A stretch of DNA of 64,000 nucleotides, taken from the NCBI RefSeq assembly GCF_000155775.1, contig NZ_DS989814.1, positions 126,360 through 190,359 of the forward strand, written 5' to 3'. Positions within the stretch are counted from its first letter, which is position 1. Every line of letters starts with the position of its first letter. Below, in pieces: positions 1-8,976 of the stretch. This DNA comes from Glaciecola sp. HTCC2999. Its GTDB lineage: Bacteria; Pseudomonadota; Gammaproteobacteria; Enterobacterales; Alteromonadaceae. The notes under the pieces were generated by a model. That model was given only the letters and a program-made list of their open reading frames with translations. It did not search any database and was not told where the DNA came from. A program made the position numbers and the translations under genes.

Positions 1-1
1 G

Positions 2-574
2 TTAACAGATTGGAGTAATGAATATAAGTTTGATGCTTTATACAAGCAAGATAAAGTCAATCGTGCTGGTAATGAAGTGACTGAGACGACAGCTCAAAAA
101 TATTTTTTATCAGGACAAGCTAACTACAAGCTAACCCAAGAAAATCAACGTTTATTCGTATTTGGTTCCTATGAAGATGATCGTTTCTCTGATTTTAAAT
201 ATCAATCGACTGTGGCATTAGGTTGGAACCAGGAAGTATTTTCCAATGAAAAATCTAAGTTCAGTTATTCAGTAGGTCCGGGTTATAGTTTTTCAGAAAG
301 CCAAGATGGTAAGAATTTAGACAGTATAATTGTTCGTGCGGCGTTGCAATATTCATTAAGACTATCTGACTCGGCAAAAATCACCCAATCATTATCTTCG
401 GAATTTGGTGGAGATAATACGAAATCACGCTCTGTAACAGCCGTTTCAGCGACATTAAAAAATGCGTTATCGATGAAAGTATCTTTAAAACTGGATCATA
501 ACACGGATGTCGAGGGTGACAGTAAGAAGTTAGATACTGAGACCGCTGTGACACTCGTCTATACCTTTTTCTAA
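2..574 (+). CDS. DUF481 (YdiY-like) outer-membrane protein, 5' end cut by window
   Basis: The frame is open from base 2, so this is the C-terminal ~190 residues of a longer protein; the GTG at 77 is internal rather than the start. The sequence alternates polar and hydrophobic residues in beta-strand style (YFLSGQANYKL, RLFVFGSYEDDRF, FSYSVGPGYSF) and ends in an aromatic residue (LVYTFF), as outer-membrane barrels do. The pattern of a short FGSYEDDRFSDF-like motif followed by GW and GPGY motifs is that of the DUF481 family, called salt-induced outer-membrane protein YdiY in annotations. Its function is not established. It converges on serA across a strong bidirectional hairpin. Confidence 0.8.
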   Translation, partial: LTDWSNEYKFDALYKQDKVNRAGNEVTETTAQKYFLSGQANYKLTQENQRLFVFGSYEDDRFSDFKYQSTVALGWNQEVFSNEKSKFSYSVGPGYSFSESQDGKNLDSIIVRAALQYSLRLSDSAKITQSLSSEFGGDNTKSRSVTAVSATLKNALSMKVSLKLDHNTDVEGDSKKLDTETAVTLVYTFF

Positions 575-593
575 ATCATTTATCCCATTCATA

Positions 594-658
594 AAAAAGG
601 CTTAGTTGCATTGAAGTGTTATATTAATATCCACTTCAAATCGCGTCTAAGCCTTTTT
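594..658. terminator. Bidirectional intrinsic terminator between DUF481 gene and serA
   Basis: Outer arms AAAAAGGCTTAG (594-605) and CTAAGCCTTTTT (647-658) are perfect complements, and an inner perfect pair TTGAAGTG (611-618)/CACTTCAA (632-639) extends the hairpin. A/T runs on both sides suit termination of both convergent genes. Confidence 0.85.
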
Positions 659-692
659 GGTATCTTATTAGTACTAAGCTGTACTTTAATCT

Positions 693-1922
693 TTAATGTA
701 GTATACGAGTCTTAATTGTGCCATCAATTTGAGTCAATTGTGCAAACGCATCATCGGCTCTATCGGTTTCAACATCGATAACTACATAACCAATATTTTC
801 GTTGGTTTGTAGGTACTGTGCGGCGATATTAATGTTTTGTGATGCAAACGCTTGGTTGATTTGCGTGAGTACACCGGGTGCATTTTTATGGATGTGCAAT
901 AAACGAGAGTGTTTATTATGACCTGGTAATGACACTTCAGGGAAGTTGACTGCCGAAAGAGTGGAGCCATTATCCGAATATTTCGCCATTTTACCTGCGA
1001 CTTCTATGCCGATATTTTCTTGTGCTTCCTGAGTACTGCCACCAACATGAGGTGTCAGGATCACATTATCAAAACGACGTAAAGGCGATTCAAATTCTTC
1101 ATGATTAGATTTAGGTTCAACTGGGAATACGTCAATTGCAGCACCATTTAACTTACCTGATTCTAAGGCGGTTTCTAATGCTGGGATATCAATCACAGTA
1201 CCGCGAGCCGCATTAATTAAGATGGAGCCGTCTTTCATCTGAGCAATTTCTTCAGCGCCAATCATATTCTGAGTCTCAGCGGTTTCTGGAACATGCAGAC
1301 TCACCACATCAGAGGTGTTAAGGAGCTGTTTCATCGTTTTAATTTGAGTAGCATTACCAAGAACAAGTTTATCTTCGATGTCAAAGAACTGGACGCGCAT
1401 ACCTAAATGTTCAGCGAGGATACTTAATTGAGTACCGATATGACCATAACCAATGATACCGAGTGTTTTACCACGAGCTTCATAAGAGCCATTGGCGCTT
1501 TTATCCCATTCACCGCGATGGGCTTTTGCATTTTTTGCTGGGATACCGCGTAGTAATAGGATCAAAGTACCAAGTACTAATTCTGCAACAGAACGCGTAT
1601 TAGAAAACGGTGCATTAAAAACCGGAATACCACGGATTTGGGTGGCGGTAAGATCAACTTGGTTAGTGCCAATACAAAAGCAACCTATAGCAACAAGTTT
1701 TTTTGCGCTTTCAACCACACGTTCAGTAATTTGCGTGCGTGAACGTAATCCAATAAAGTGGACATCTTTCACTTTTTCTACTAACTCATCCTCGGGTAAT
1801 GAGGTCTTGAGATACTCTATATTACTGTAACCATTATTTTTTAATGTTTCTAACGCACTTTCGTGAACGCCTTCAAGTAATAATATTTTAATCTTGTCTT
1901 TTGGAAGTGAAACCTTGCTCAT
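693..1922 (-). CDS. serA: D-3-phosphoglycerate dehydrogenase
   Basis: Oxidises 3-phosphoglycerate with NAD, the first step of serine synthesis, in the cytosol. It is 409 aa (E. coli 410) and near-colinear with the E. coli enzyme from MSKVSLPKDKIKILLLEGVH onward. Visible are the Rossmann motif GIIGYGHIG, the catalytic-region segments NAARGTVIDIP and LTPHVGGSTQEAQENIG, and a C-terminal ACT domain (about the last 75 residues), which in the family binds serine for feedback inhibition. I chose the ATG at 1922 rather than an in-frame ATG at 1958: the extra 12 residues match no SerA, and an AGG lies about 10 nt upstream of 1922. A TAGACGTCTA palindrome (1960-1969) sits in the leader and could be an operator. 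Confidence 0.97.
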   Translation of the reverse strand: MSKVSLPKDKIKILLLEGVHESALETLKNNGYSNIEYLKTSLPEDELVEKVKDVHFIGLRSRTQITERVVESAKKLVAIGCFCIGTNQVDLTATQIRGIPVFNAPFSNTRSVAELVLGTLILLLRGIPAKNAKAHRGEWDKSANGSYEARGKTLGIIGYGHIGTQLSILAEHLGMRVQFFDIEDKLVLGNATQIKTMKQLLNTSDVVSLHVPETAETQNMIGAEEIAQMKDGSILINAARGTVIDIPALETALESGKLNGAAIDVFPVEPKSNHEEFESPLRRFDNVILTPHVGGSTQEAQENIGIEVAGKMAKYSDNGSTLSAVNFPEVSLPGHNKHSRLLHIHKNAPGVLTQINQAFASQNINIAAQYLQTNENIGYVVIDVETDRADDAFAQLTQIDGTIKTRILH

Positions 1923-2035
1923 GGAATGTAAACCTGTAGAAAAAAAATAAAAAGACATCTAGACGTCTAAATGCTTAATTTATCAAATTGCGACCTTGCT
2001 GAATAGTTTTTTTTAGTCTTAGACGGATAATGTTG

Positions 2036-2689
2036 TTATAAAGTTTTAACTCCGTCTTCCCCTCCGACGATTAATATATCGGCGCCTCGATGGGCAAATA
2101 ATCCATTCGTGACCACACCTACAATTTGATTGATTTTTGTTTCTAGTGCGCGAGGATCAAGAATGGTTAAATTATGGACATCTAAAATAACATTGCCATT
2201 ATCGGTGATGACACCCTGGCGGTAGACAGGGTCACCACCAAGTTTGACTAATTCTCTAGCCACATAACTGCGTGCCATAGGAATGACTTCAACTGGTAAT
2301 GGAAAATCACCTAACATGCCGACTTGTTTTGTGTCATCAATAATACACACAAAGGTTTTAGCAACGGCAGATACGATTTTCTCTCGAGTTAATGCGGCAC
2401 CACCACCTTTGATCATGTGTTTGTGTTCAGTGATTTCATCGGCCCCATCGATGTAAATATCAAATTGGTCCACACTGTTTAAATCAAATACTTCAATACC
2501 AAGAGCTTTAAGTTGTTGAGTGGAAGCATCAGAACTAGAGACGGCACCTTCGATGAGATCTTTTTTGGCAGCTAACGCTTCGATAAAATAATTCACCGTA
2601 GAGCCTGTACCAACACCAACAATATCGTCAGGTTTTACATAAGCAAGAGCCGCTTGAGCTGCTGCACGTTTTTTGTCATCTTGGGTCAT
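2036..2689 (-). CDS. rpiA: Ribose-5-phosphate isomerase A
   Basis: Interconverts ribose 5-phosphate and ribulose 5-phosphate in the non-oxidative pentose phosphate pathway. At 217 aa it is close to the E. coli length of 219. Family signatures are present in order: GTGSTVNYF (phosphate loop), [14 protein letters not shown], and [12 protein letters not shown], which carries the acidic and lysine residues of the active site. It lies upstream of serA on the same strand, the usual rpiA-serA pairing of gammaproteobacteria. The ribokinase and nucleoside hydrolase 0.7-2.6 kb upstream would produce its substrate. Confidence 0.97.
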   Translation of the reverse strand: MTQDDKKRAAAQAALAYVKPDDIVGVGTGSTVNYFIEALAAKKDLIEGAVSSSDASTQQLKALGIEVFDLNSVDQFDIYIDGADEITEHKHMIKGGGAALTREKIVSAVAKTFVCIIDDTKQVGMLGDFPLPVEVIPMARSYVARELVKLGGDPVYRQGVITDNGNVILDVHNLTILDPRALETKINQIVGVVTNGLFAHRGADILIVGGEDGVKTL

Positions 2690-2763
2690 GAGTCTGATCT
2701 CTTAAGGTCAAAAATTAATAAAATAACTATCAGTTAGTGTAGCTTAAATCGTATAAGAGTGAG

Positions 2764-3399
2764 CTAACAATCTGTCATTGTGATGCATTTTTGTGGGGTG
2801 AGGATATGCGACATCGGTATATCCCATTGTGCACATGGTATAGAATCGAGCATTTGAACATCATGGGCAAGGCCTATTAGAGTTGGCGGTGTCGAAATTT
2901 TGAACGATACATATCCTACCTGATGAGACTCGGTAATCGGTGCTAACGTGCGATCATAGAATCCACCCCCCATCCCCATACGGTTACCTTGGTCATCAAA
3001 ACCGACTAACGGGACGAATATCCTATTAATAGTATGTATTGGAATGATGTCTTGAGTAGTCAGTTGCGGTTCAGGGATCCCGAACTTATTCTTTGTCATA
3101 TTACTTTGTGATGTGTAGCGAACAAATAACAACGTTTGTGGGTGGAACGGATGAAGGACGGGTAATGCCACCGTTTTATTATGTGCCCAAGCGTAATCAA
3201 TTAATGTCTGTGGTGATATTTCCCCATCGTTGGGTAAATAAGCGGCAATGATATCAGCATTGTGAATGAAATCAGACGCCTGAGTGAGTAACTGTTGTTG
3301 TGCATGGCATTGTTCCTGCTCAGATAAAGCACGCCGTTTAGCACGTAACTCGGCGCGCAATGCTTGGCGAGCAGACATAATAAGCGGGTCTGTGTTCAC
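2764..3399 (-). CDS. fau: 5-formyltetrahydrofolate cyclo-ligase
   Basis: ATP-dependent conversion of 5-formyl-THF to 5,10-methenyl-THF (YgfA/MTHFS family), 211 aa. Visible are the basic N-terminus RAELRAKRRALSE, the YLPNDGEI segment and the glycine-rich family signature GMGGGFYDRTLAP. It starts with GTG at 3399, three bases after the nucleoside hydrolase stop, with GGAAG about 6 nt upstream inside that gene's end. This tight spacing indicates co-transcription with the hydrolase. In E. coli and many relatives fau directly follows ssrS (6S RNA); here two ribose-salvage genes lie between them. Confidence 0.93.
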   Translation of the reverse strand: MNTDPLIMSARQALRAELRAKRRALSEQEQCHAQQQLLTQASDFIHNADIIAAYLPNDGEISPQTLIDYAWAHNKTVALPVLHPFHPQTLLFVRYTSQSNMTKNKFGIPEPQLTTQDIIPIHTINRIFVPLVGFDDQGNRMGMGGGFYDRTLAPITESHQVGYVSFKISTPPTLIGLAHDVQMLDSIPCAQWDIPMSHILTPQKCITMTDC

Positions 3400-3402
3400 A
3401 AA

Positions 3403-4365
3403 TTACTTCCCATAGGTCTCGATAAAGAGCGTCGTTAATTCACTATGATTAACCTTAGTCGCTACTTTTACAGTGCTTGCTTGTGTCCATAAAGGACTCA
3501 TGGTATCACCTAGTGCAGCGAACATCGTCTGACCTCGATCTAATTCGGAGGTACCGATTCGCATATGACCTTCAGTCAGCTCAAATAAATCAGGCTGAAT
3601 CAAATAAGCTAGCGGGAAAGCATCATGGAAATAACACACTCGTTGGTCTAAACCTTGAGAATAAAAGTCCATATAAAATTGTGAAGAGTCTCTGACAAAT
3701 CCACCTAATATCGGATGTTGCTGCGCTAAAATATCGACGAAGTCCGGTGCAAACGGAATATCATAAGTAACGTCTAAGCCAAACATTACAAGTGGCCACC
3801 CTGCAGCAAATACAATTTGGGCTGCATGAGCATCATTCCAAATATTCGCCTCAGCTACTGGCGTGACATTGCCTTTTACATAAGCTGCACCGCCCATAAT
3901 GGCCACTTGCTTGACTAATTGAGGTAACTCCGGACATAAACGTAATGCTAAGGCAAGATTACCCAAAGGTCCGACAGCGACTATGGTCACTTCACCTGGG
4001 TGGGCTTTAACGGTATCGACAATAAATTGTGCAGATGAACGTGGATCGCATTCTCGTGATGGTGGATTGACCGGGATATCACCAAAACCATTATCACCAT
4101 GCACAAAATGGGCATACGAAGATTCAGGACCTACCCATGGCATACCGACACCTTGTGTGACGGGAACATCATGTTGTTGAGCAATATCGCAAAGGCGGAT
4201 AGCATTTTGTGCAGACATAGCCACAGGTACATTACCAAAGACAGTCGTTAATCCAAGCACATCAATTTGTGGGGCTTGGAATGCAAAAAATATAGCCATA
4301 GCGTCATCGATACCTGGATCTGTATCAAGAATAATTTTATGGCGGGTTTCGTTATTATTAACCAT
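3403..4365 (-). CDS. Inosine/uridine-type nucleoside hydrolase
   Basis: Cleaves ribonucleosides to base plus ribose (IU-NH/Rih family), 320 aa. The N-terminal DTDPGIDDAMA motif supplies the Ca2+-binding aspartates, and HDAFPLAYLI near the C-terminus carries the leaving-group histidine region. No signal peptide is seen, so it is cytosolic. Two in-frame ATGs exist at 4371 and 4365; AAGGA abuts the first and lies 6 nt from the second, so 4365 is the better start. It follows the ribokinase gene by 12 nt and precedes fau by 3 nt. The exact substrate (RihA, RihB or RihC type) cannot be told from the sequence. Confidence 0.93.
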   Translation of the reverse strand: MVNNNETRHKIILDTDPGIDDAMAIFFAFQAPQIDVLGLTTVFGNVPVAMSAQNAIRLCDIAQQHDVPVTQGVGMPWVGPESSYAHFVHGDNGFGDIPVNPPSRECDPRSSAQFIVDTVKAHPGEVTIVAVGPLGNLALALRLCPELPQLVKQVAIMGGAAYVKGNVTPVAEANIWNDAHAAQIVFAAGWPLVMFGLDVTYDIPFAPDFVDILAQQHPILGGFVRDSSQFYMDFYSQGLDQRVCYFHDAFPLAYLIQPDLFELTEGHMRIGTSELDRGQTMFAALGDTMSPLWTQASTVKVATKVNHSELTTLFIETYGK

Positions 4366-4377
4366 CTGCATTCCTTG

Positions 4378-5292
4378 TTATTTGGCTTGGTTGTGTTGTG
4401 CTAAGAACATTTCAACATCATCAGCATGAGGTATAGATTGCGCTGCCCCAGATTTTGTTACCGCCAATGCAGACGCTGCACAAGCAAATTTCAACGCTTG
4501 TTGGGGTATTTTGTGTTGTTGGTAATGAGCCATAAAGAAACCGATAAATGTATCGCCTGCTGCCGTAGTATCAGTAGCCTCAACGACAAATGCTGGGATA
4601 ACAATGTCACCTTTATCAGTGTGTCGAGCATGGATAAATTTCGCGCCTTGTTTTCCCAAGGTAATAATGACTTCTGCATGGGCAAAATGTGTATGGAAAA
4701 ACGCTTCAATATCATCCATTTGAGAACAATCAGACAGCTCAGCTGCTTCAACTTCATTGACAATTAATAAATCAATATGTGTGAAATTTAATGATTTAAT
4801 GTCATTGGTCATTGGCGCAGGATTAAATGCGACTTTCAGTCCCTTTGCTTTGGCTGCAGCAAGCACATCCGCAGTGCCAGAGGTTTCATTTTGTAGTAAT
4901 ACCCAGTCACCCGACTGTGTATCAGCTAGAGCTGCTTGTATATCTTGTGTGGATATTTCTTGATTAGCGCCACCAAATAAAAATATCGCATTTTCACCAC
5001 TGGGTGTAACTTGAATGATGGCATGCCCAGATGCGGTATCGGTACATCGAATAAAACGGCCATTGATACCATGTTTGATCATGGCTTGTTTAAAGTGGAC
5101 ATCATTATGATTGATGCACCCAACATGAGAGACTTCAGCACCGGCATTGGCTAGTGCAATAGATTGATTAGCGCCTTTCCCCCCAAGTAATACTTGATAG
5201 TCATTGGACGCTAACGTTTCACCGGGTTGAACAAAATGGTCTACTTGGTATACGTGGTCGATATTAATTGAACCAAAGTTAATCACTGCCAT
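4378..5292 (-). CDS. rbsK: Ribokinase
   Basis: PfkB-family sugar kinase, 304 aa, phosphorylating ribose to ribose 5-phosphate. Substrate motif GGKGANQSIALANAGAEVSHVG is at about residues 37-60, and the PfkB signature DTTAAGDTFIGFF with the catalytic aspartate is at about 240-252. It is the first protein gene of a minus-strand unit ssrS / rbsK / nucleoside hydrolase / fau. Paired with the hydrolase it would salvage nucleoside ribose. No RbsDACB transporter or RbsR lies nearby, which favours intracellular salvage over ribose uptake. No clear Shine-Dalgarno precedes the ATG. Confidence 0.93.
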   Translation of the reverse strand: MAVINFGSINIDHVYQVDHFVQPGETLASNDYQVLLGGKGANQSIALANAGAEVSHVGCINHNDVHFKQAMIKHGINGRFIRCTDTASGHAIIQVTPSGENAIFLFGGANQEISTQDIQAALADTQSGDWVLLQNETSGTADVLAAAKAKGLKVAFNPAPMTNDIKSLNFTHIDLLIVNEVEAAELSDCSQMDDIEAFFHTHFAHAEVIITLGKQGAKFIHARHTDKGDIVIPAFVVEATDTTAAGDTFIGFFMAHYQQHKIPQQALKFACAASALAVTKSGAAQSIPHADDVEMFLAQHNQAK

Positions 5293-5356
5293 AGGATAAT
5301 TTACCGCGAGTTATTTGTTTAATTGAATAGCAGAATTATATAAGAGAATGAAGATA

Positions 5357-5540
5357 ATGTCGCCCAAGATGCCGCAGGTCATAATTCGCCCGAACGCCGA
5401 AATGTTCAGGGCGGAGGTATCATCACTACCGCAGGCGTCTCAATACGGGTTGAGCTTGCGCAAAAGTAGTGGAATCAACTTCCTAGGTTTTAAGCATCGG
5501 CCAGGGACATGTATGAACATGCCAACATCCCAGGAGACTG
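5357..5540 (-). ncRNA. ssrS: 6S RNA
   Basis: Read on the minus strand, the start (CTCCTGGGATGTTGGC, then GTCCCTGGCCGATGC) and end (GACCTGCGGCATCTTGGGCG) line up with the conserved closing-stem halves of E. coli 6S RNA. CCTGGGATG pairs with CATCTTGGG, extended by TCT/GAC-type pairs, and the long central region would form the open-complex-mimicking bubble. The predicted length is 184 nt, the same as E. coli. A candidate promoter TATACA-17 nt-TATTCT (5574-5546) ends about 6 nt before the RNA. 6S RNA sequesters sigma-70 RNA polymerase in stationary phase. The ORFs predicted across this interval are spurious. Confidence 0.88.
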
Positions 5541-5729
5541 TAATTAGAATACAGAATATGAAAGAACTTGTATATGAGATTATATGAAATATATTGGCGC
5601 AGCATATTATGTGAACAATCAAATTGGTTCGGCTAAGTATTTATTGAATTAATTTGATATGCTATTACATTCATTTGAGGCCTAGACCTCGTTTTCAATC
5701 TATTTTGTTGCCTGATAAGAGATGCCTTT

Positions 5730-6305
5730 ATGAGTACCATTGCAAACTTTATAAATACCACCGAACTGTTAGCTAAACATGATGTATTAATCGATGGCGC
5801 CGAGGTGCATGGGATTATCTGTGGTATGTTATGCGGTGGTATGACATTAGATAATCAAGACTGGGTGTCTGTGTTAACGGATGTAGCAAATAACTCTCAA
5901 CCATTTGCCCTACCTTTAGTGACTCATTTGCAACATCTTTACGGACAAACCGTCAATCAACTTACTGATGCTGAATTTGGTTTGGTGTTATGTTTACCCG
6001 ATACTGATGCACCTTTAAGTGAGCAGGCACAAGGGATCATTCTATGGGTGCAAGGGTTTATGCTCGGATTTGGTTTGCATCAGCCTTCGTTAGATCAACG
6101 CTCTGATGAAGTTAAAGAGGGGATTCAAGACTTCTCTGAAATTTCGCGTATGGAAAGTGTCGATGATCAAGACGAAAATGACGAAACCCAGGCACAACTG
6201 CTTATCTTAATTGAACATGTGCGAGTGATTGCGATGAGTTGTTTTAATGAGTGTCAACCTGCTCATAAGCCTATGCCGATTGAGACTGATCCTACCGTGC
6301 ATTAA
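5730..6305 (+). CDS. ygfB: UPF0149 family protein YgfB
   Basis: 191 aa. The sequence has the YgfB family pattern: EVHGIICGMLCGG near residue 26, then an acidic second half (DEVKEGIQDFSEISRM, DDQDENDE). YgfB is a small cytosolic protein; in Pseudomonas aeruginosa it has been linked to repression of the ampD-regulating factor AlpA, but a role in this lineage is unproven. It heads a ygfB-pepP-ubiH cluster, an arrangement conserved from E. coli, and is divergent from ssrS. In E. coli zapA lies between the two; here it does not. Confidence 0.92.
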   Translation: MSTIANFINTTELLAKHDVLIDGAEVHGIICGMLCGGMTLDNQDWVSVLTDVANNSQPFALPLVTHLQHLYGQTVNQLTDAEFGLVLCLPDTDAPLSEQAQGIILWVQGFMLGFGLHQPSLDQRSDEVKEGIQDFSEISRMESVDDQDENDETQAQLLILIEHVRVIAMSCFNECQPAHKPMPIETDPTVH

Positions 6306-6322
6306 TTATTGGGATATGAGTT

Positions 6323-7642
6323 ATGAAAAAGATTGCGTTATCTGAACATCAAGCCCGTCGTGCTAAATTACTCAGCCTAATGGCAACCAATAGTATTTGT
6401 GTTATCGGTGCCGCATCTGCCCAAACGCGCAGTAATGATACTGAATATAATTTTCGTCAAGACAGCTACTTTTGGTATTTAACCGGCTTTAATGAGCCTG
6501 ATGCAACCCTAATATTAATCAAAGACAGCGCTGGCCAAACGCATGTTGGTATTTCGGTGCAACCCAAAGACGAGCAAGCTGAAATTTGGCATGGTAGACG
6601 ATTAGGTGCAGACGCTGCTATCAACAGCTTGGCGGTAGATAGTGCATTTGATAACACCCAGTTGACAGCACAACTGATTGATATGTTCTCAGGAAAGACG
6701 ACAGTTTACAGTTTATTTATTCAATCCCACGTTAAACGAGCTGTTGATAAAACAATATTAGCGTTGAAACAGATCCCGAAAAAAGGCGTATTAGCCCCAT
6801 CGAGCCATATCGATGTGCAGAGTTGGTTAGACGAGGCAAGGTTAATTAAATCACCTGCCGAAATAGCGCTGATGCAATCAGTGGCAGATATTTCAGCCCA
6901 AGCCCACTGTCAGGCGATGCAGATATGTAAACCGGGTTTAAATGAATATCATTTAGAAGCTGAAATCCAATATGTATTTGCTCGCAATGGAGCACGTCAT
7001 CCCGCCTATACGAGTATCGTTGGAGGAGGGGATAACGCTTGTATTTTGCATTACACCCAAAATAACCAACCGTTACAAAATGGCGATTTAGTCTTAATTG
7101 ATGCCGGTGGTGAATTAGAAGGGTATGCTGCGGATATTACAAGAACATTTCCAGTTAGTGGGTACTTCACAACTGTACAGGCCAGTGTTTATAACATTGT
7201 TCTAGATGCTCAGTTAGCCGCACTTGAGTTACTTAAACCCGATGCGCTCATACCAGAAGTGACTCAGGTTGTCGTGGAAATCATTACTCAAGGGTTACTC
7301 GATTTAGGTATTTTGACGGGTAATTTACACGATAATATTGAGCGGTTAACGTATCGCCAATACTTTATGCATGGGTTGGGGCACTATTTGGGGCTTGATG
7401 TACATGATGTCGGTGAATACACACATCATGGTGAACCGCGTCCGTTATCTCCAGGAATGGTAATCACTGTTGAACCAGGAATTTATATCGCCCCAGGAAG
7501 TGATTGCCCTGAACAGTTTCACGGTATCGGCGTGAGAATTGAGGATGATATTGTGATCACTGAATCAGGGAATCACGTTTTAACCAGTGATGTTCCAAAA
7601 ACGATAGCGGATATTGAACAATTAATGAGTACAGGTGCTTAA
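6323..7642 (+). CDS. pepP: Xaa-Pro aminopeptidase
   Basis: M24B metallopeptidase releasing an N-terminal residue next to proline, 439 aa (E. coli 441). The N-terminal domain has the characteristic FRQDSYFWYLTGFNEPDA segment. The C-terminal pita-bread domain shows the dinuclear metal ligands: IDAGGELEGYAADITRTF (two Asp), HGLGHYLGLDVHD (His), EPGIYI (Glu) and RIEDDIVI (Glu). It starts 17 nt after ygfB and its stop abuts the GTG of ubiH, so the three genes are co-transcribed. Confidence 0.97.
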   Translation: MKKIALSEHQARRAKLLSLMATNSICVIGAASAQTRSNDTEYNFRQDSYFWYLTGFNEPDATLILIKDSAGQTHVGISVQPKDEQAEIWHGRRLGADAAINSLAVDSAFDNTQLTAQLIDMFSGKTTVYSLFIQSHVKRAVDKTILALKQIPKKGVLAPSSHIDVQSWLDEARLIKSPAEIALMQSVADISAQAHCQAMQICKPGLNEYHLEAEIQYVFARNGARHPAYTSIVGGGDNACILHYTQNNQPLQNGDLVLIDAGGELEGYAADITRTFPVSGYFTTVQASVYNIVLDAQLAALELLKPDALIPEVTQVVVEIITQGLLDLGILTGNLHDNIERLTYRQYFMHGLGHYLGLDVHDVGEYTHHGEPRPLSPGMVITVEPGIYIAPGSDCPEQFHGIGVRIEDDIVITESGNHVLTSDVPKTIADIEQLMSTGA

Positions 7643-8890
7643 GTGCAGAATGTGACAGCACAACAAGAGAATATTCATACCACCGACATCCTAGTTGTTG
7701 GAGGGGGAGTTGTGGGTTTAGCGCTTTGCCAAGGATTATTGCATGATAAATTAGGTCTCCACGTTACCTTAGTATCATCAGGTAGTATTCATCAATCTAA
7801 TGTGTATGCCGATGATGTTAGGGCTATTGCACTGGCTCATAGCACTGAGTGCCACTTGGCTGCAATGGGGATCCCTTTACCCGAGTGTCATGCACAAATT
7901 CAACAAATTCATATTAGTGATCGTGGGCATTTAGGACAAACACGGTTACGTGCGCAAGAACAAGGGGTATCGGCGTTAGGGTATGTGACTCAGCTAAGTG
8001 CTTTAGAAACGGTCATTACTCAACAGTTAAGCAAGCAAAGTGCAGACGATATCGCGTTATTCGAAAACACTCAATGCCGTGTTGTTGAGTTATCCGACGA
8101 AGGGGTGACTGCAAGGTTAGCAACGGGACAGGTTATCCATGCTAAAACGATAGTCTTTGCGGATGGTCAGGGAACGGATTTAAAAACTTCATTAGGCATA
8201 GTGCCAAATATGATTGATTATCAGCAACATGCCCTAGTGTCTATTGTTGGAGTCAGTCGTTCAGGTCCTGCACGTTACCAGACTGAATTAACCGCGTTTG
8301 AGCGCTTTACTGAAAACGGGCCATTGGCATTACTACCTATGCATCGCGATGCGTTACACGATACTCATTGTACTCAATATTATTCATTAGTTTGGTGTGG
8401 TACTGAGCAAGATATAACAACACTTTGTGCACTTGATGACAATCGTTTTCTGAATGCATTGCAACAGGCATTTGGTGATCGTGCCGGGCTATTTAGCTAC
8501 GTATCTACCCGCCAACATTTTCCATTAAAGTTAACTTGTCACTCTGGTCGTGCCCAACGAGTATTCACCTTAGGTAATGCTGCACAAGCGTTGCACCCTA
8601 TTGCGGGGCAAGGGTTTAACCTAGGTATCCGCGATGTCATCAGTTTTATTGCATCGATTAAAGAATTATCGAGTATTGAGATGCTAGGTGCTCACTCTCA
8701 CCAAGATCGATTTGCAGCGTTACGAGAAACTGATCGACAAATAGTGATCAATATGACGAGTTTGCTCGTGACGGTTTTCTCAAATGCTATCCCTGGGCTA
8801 GTGGTAGGCCGAAATAAAGCGTTGAATTTACTACATGCTATCCCTCCCATCAAAAAATGGTTCGCAAAAAAAGCAATGGGCTATCAATAA
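7643..8890 (+). CDS. ubiH: 2-octaprenyl-6-methoxyphenol hydroxylase (ubiquinone synthesis)
   Basis: FAD-dependent monooxygenase of ubiquinone biosynthesis, 415 aa. Motifs in order: FAD dinucleotide fold VVGGGVVGLALCQGL (about 19-33), DDVRAIALAHST (the UbiH/COQ6 signature region), and the second FAD motif GNAAQALHPIAGQGFNLGIRD (about 312-332). The GTG start directly follows the pepP stop. In E. coli the paralogue ubiI comes next; here it is missing from this position. UbiH rather than UbiI is inferred from gene order and overall fit, so which ring position it hydroxylates is less certain than the family. Confidence 0.92.
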   Translation: MQNVTAQQENIHTTDILVVGGGVVGLALCQGLLHDKLGLHVTLVSSGSIHQSNVYADDVRAIALAHSTECHLAAMGIPLPECHAQIQQIHISDRGHLGQTRLRAQEQGVSALGYVTQLSALETVITQQLSKQSADDIALFENTQCRVVELSDEGVTARLATGQVIHAKTIVFADGQGTDLKTSLGIVPNMIDYQQHALVSIVGVSRSGPARYQTELTAFERFTENGPLALLPMHRDALHDTHCTQYYSLVWCGTEQDITTLCALDDNRFLNALQQAFGDRAGLFSYVSTRQHFPLKLTCHSGRAQRVFTLGNAAQALHPIAGQGFNLGIRDVISFIASIKELSSIEMLGAHSHQDRFAALRETDRQIVINMTSLLVTVFSNAIPGLVVGRNKALNLLHAIPPIKKWFAKKAMGYQ

Positions 8891-8976
8891 ACTTCAGTAA
8901 TTTTTAATTTGGTCGATAACCTTTTAGAAGTCAATAATCAGTTGACCTAAAATTATCAAATTATTCTAGGAAGTAT

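Noticed and set aside
1923..1958. Upstream SerA start giving 12 extra residues
   Set aside because: The extension MSFYFFSTGLHS is not conserved in SerA, and the ATG at 1922 has a better ribosome-binding site.
2690..2763. Terminator between fau and rpiA
   Set aside because: Only a 4-bp AACT-GAT-AGTT stem precedes an AT-rich stretch; too weak to call.
5348..5622. ORFs of 79 aa (+) and 60 aa (-) between rbsK and ygfB
   Set aside because: They overlap the 6S RNA gene, have no ribosome-binding site of note and no recognisable domain.
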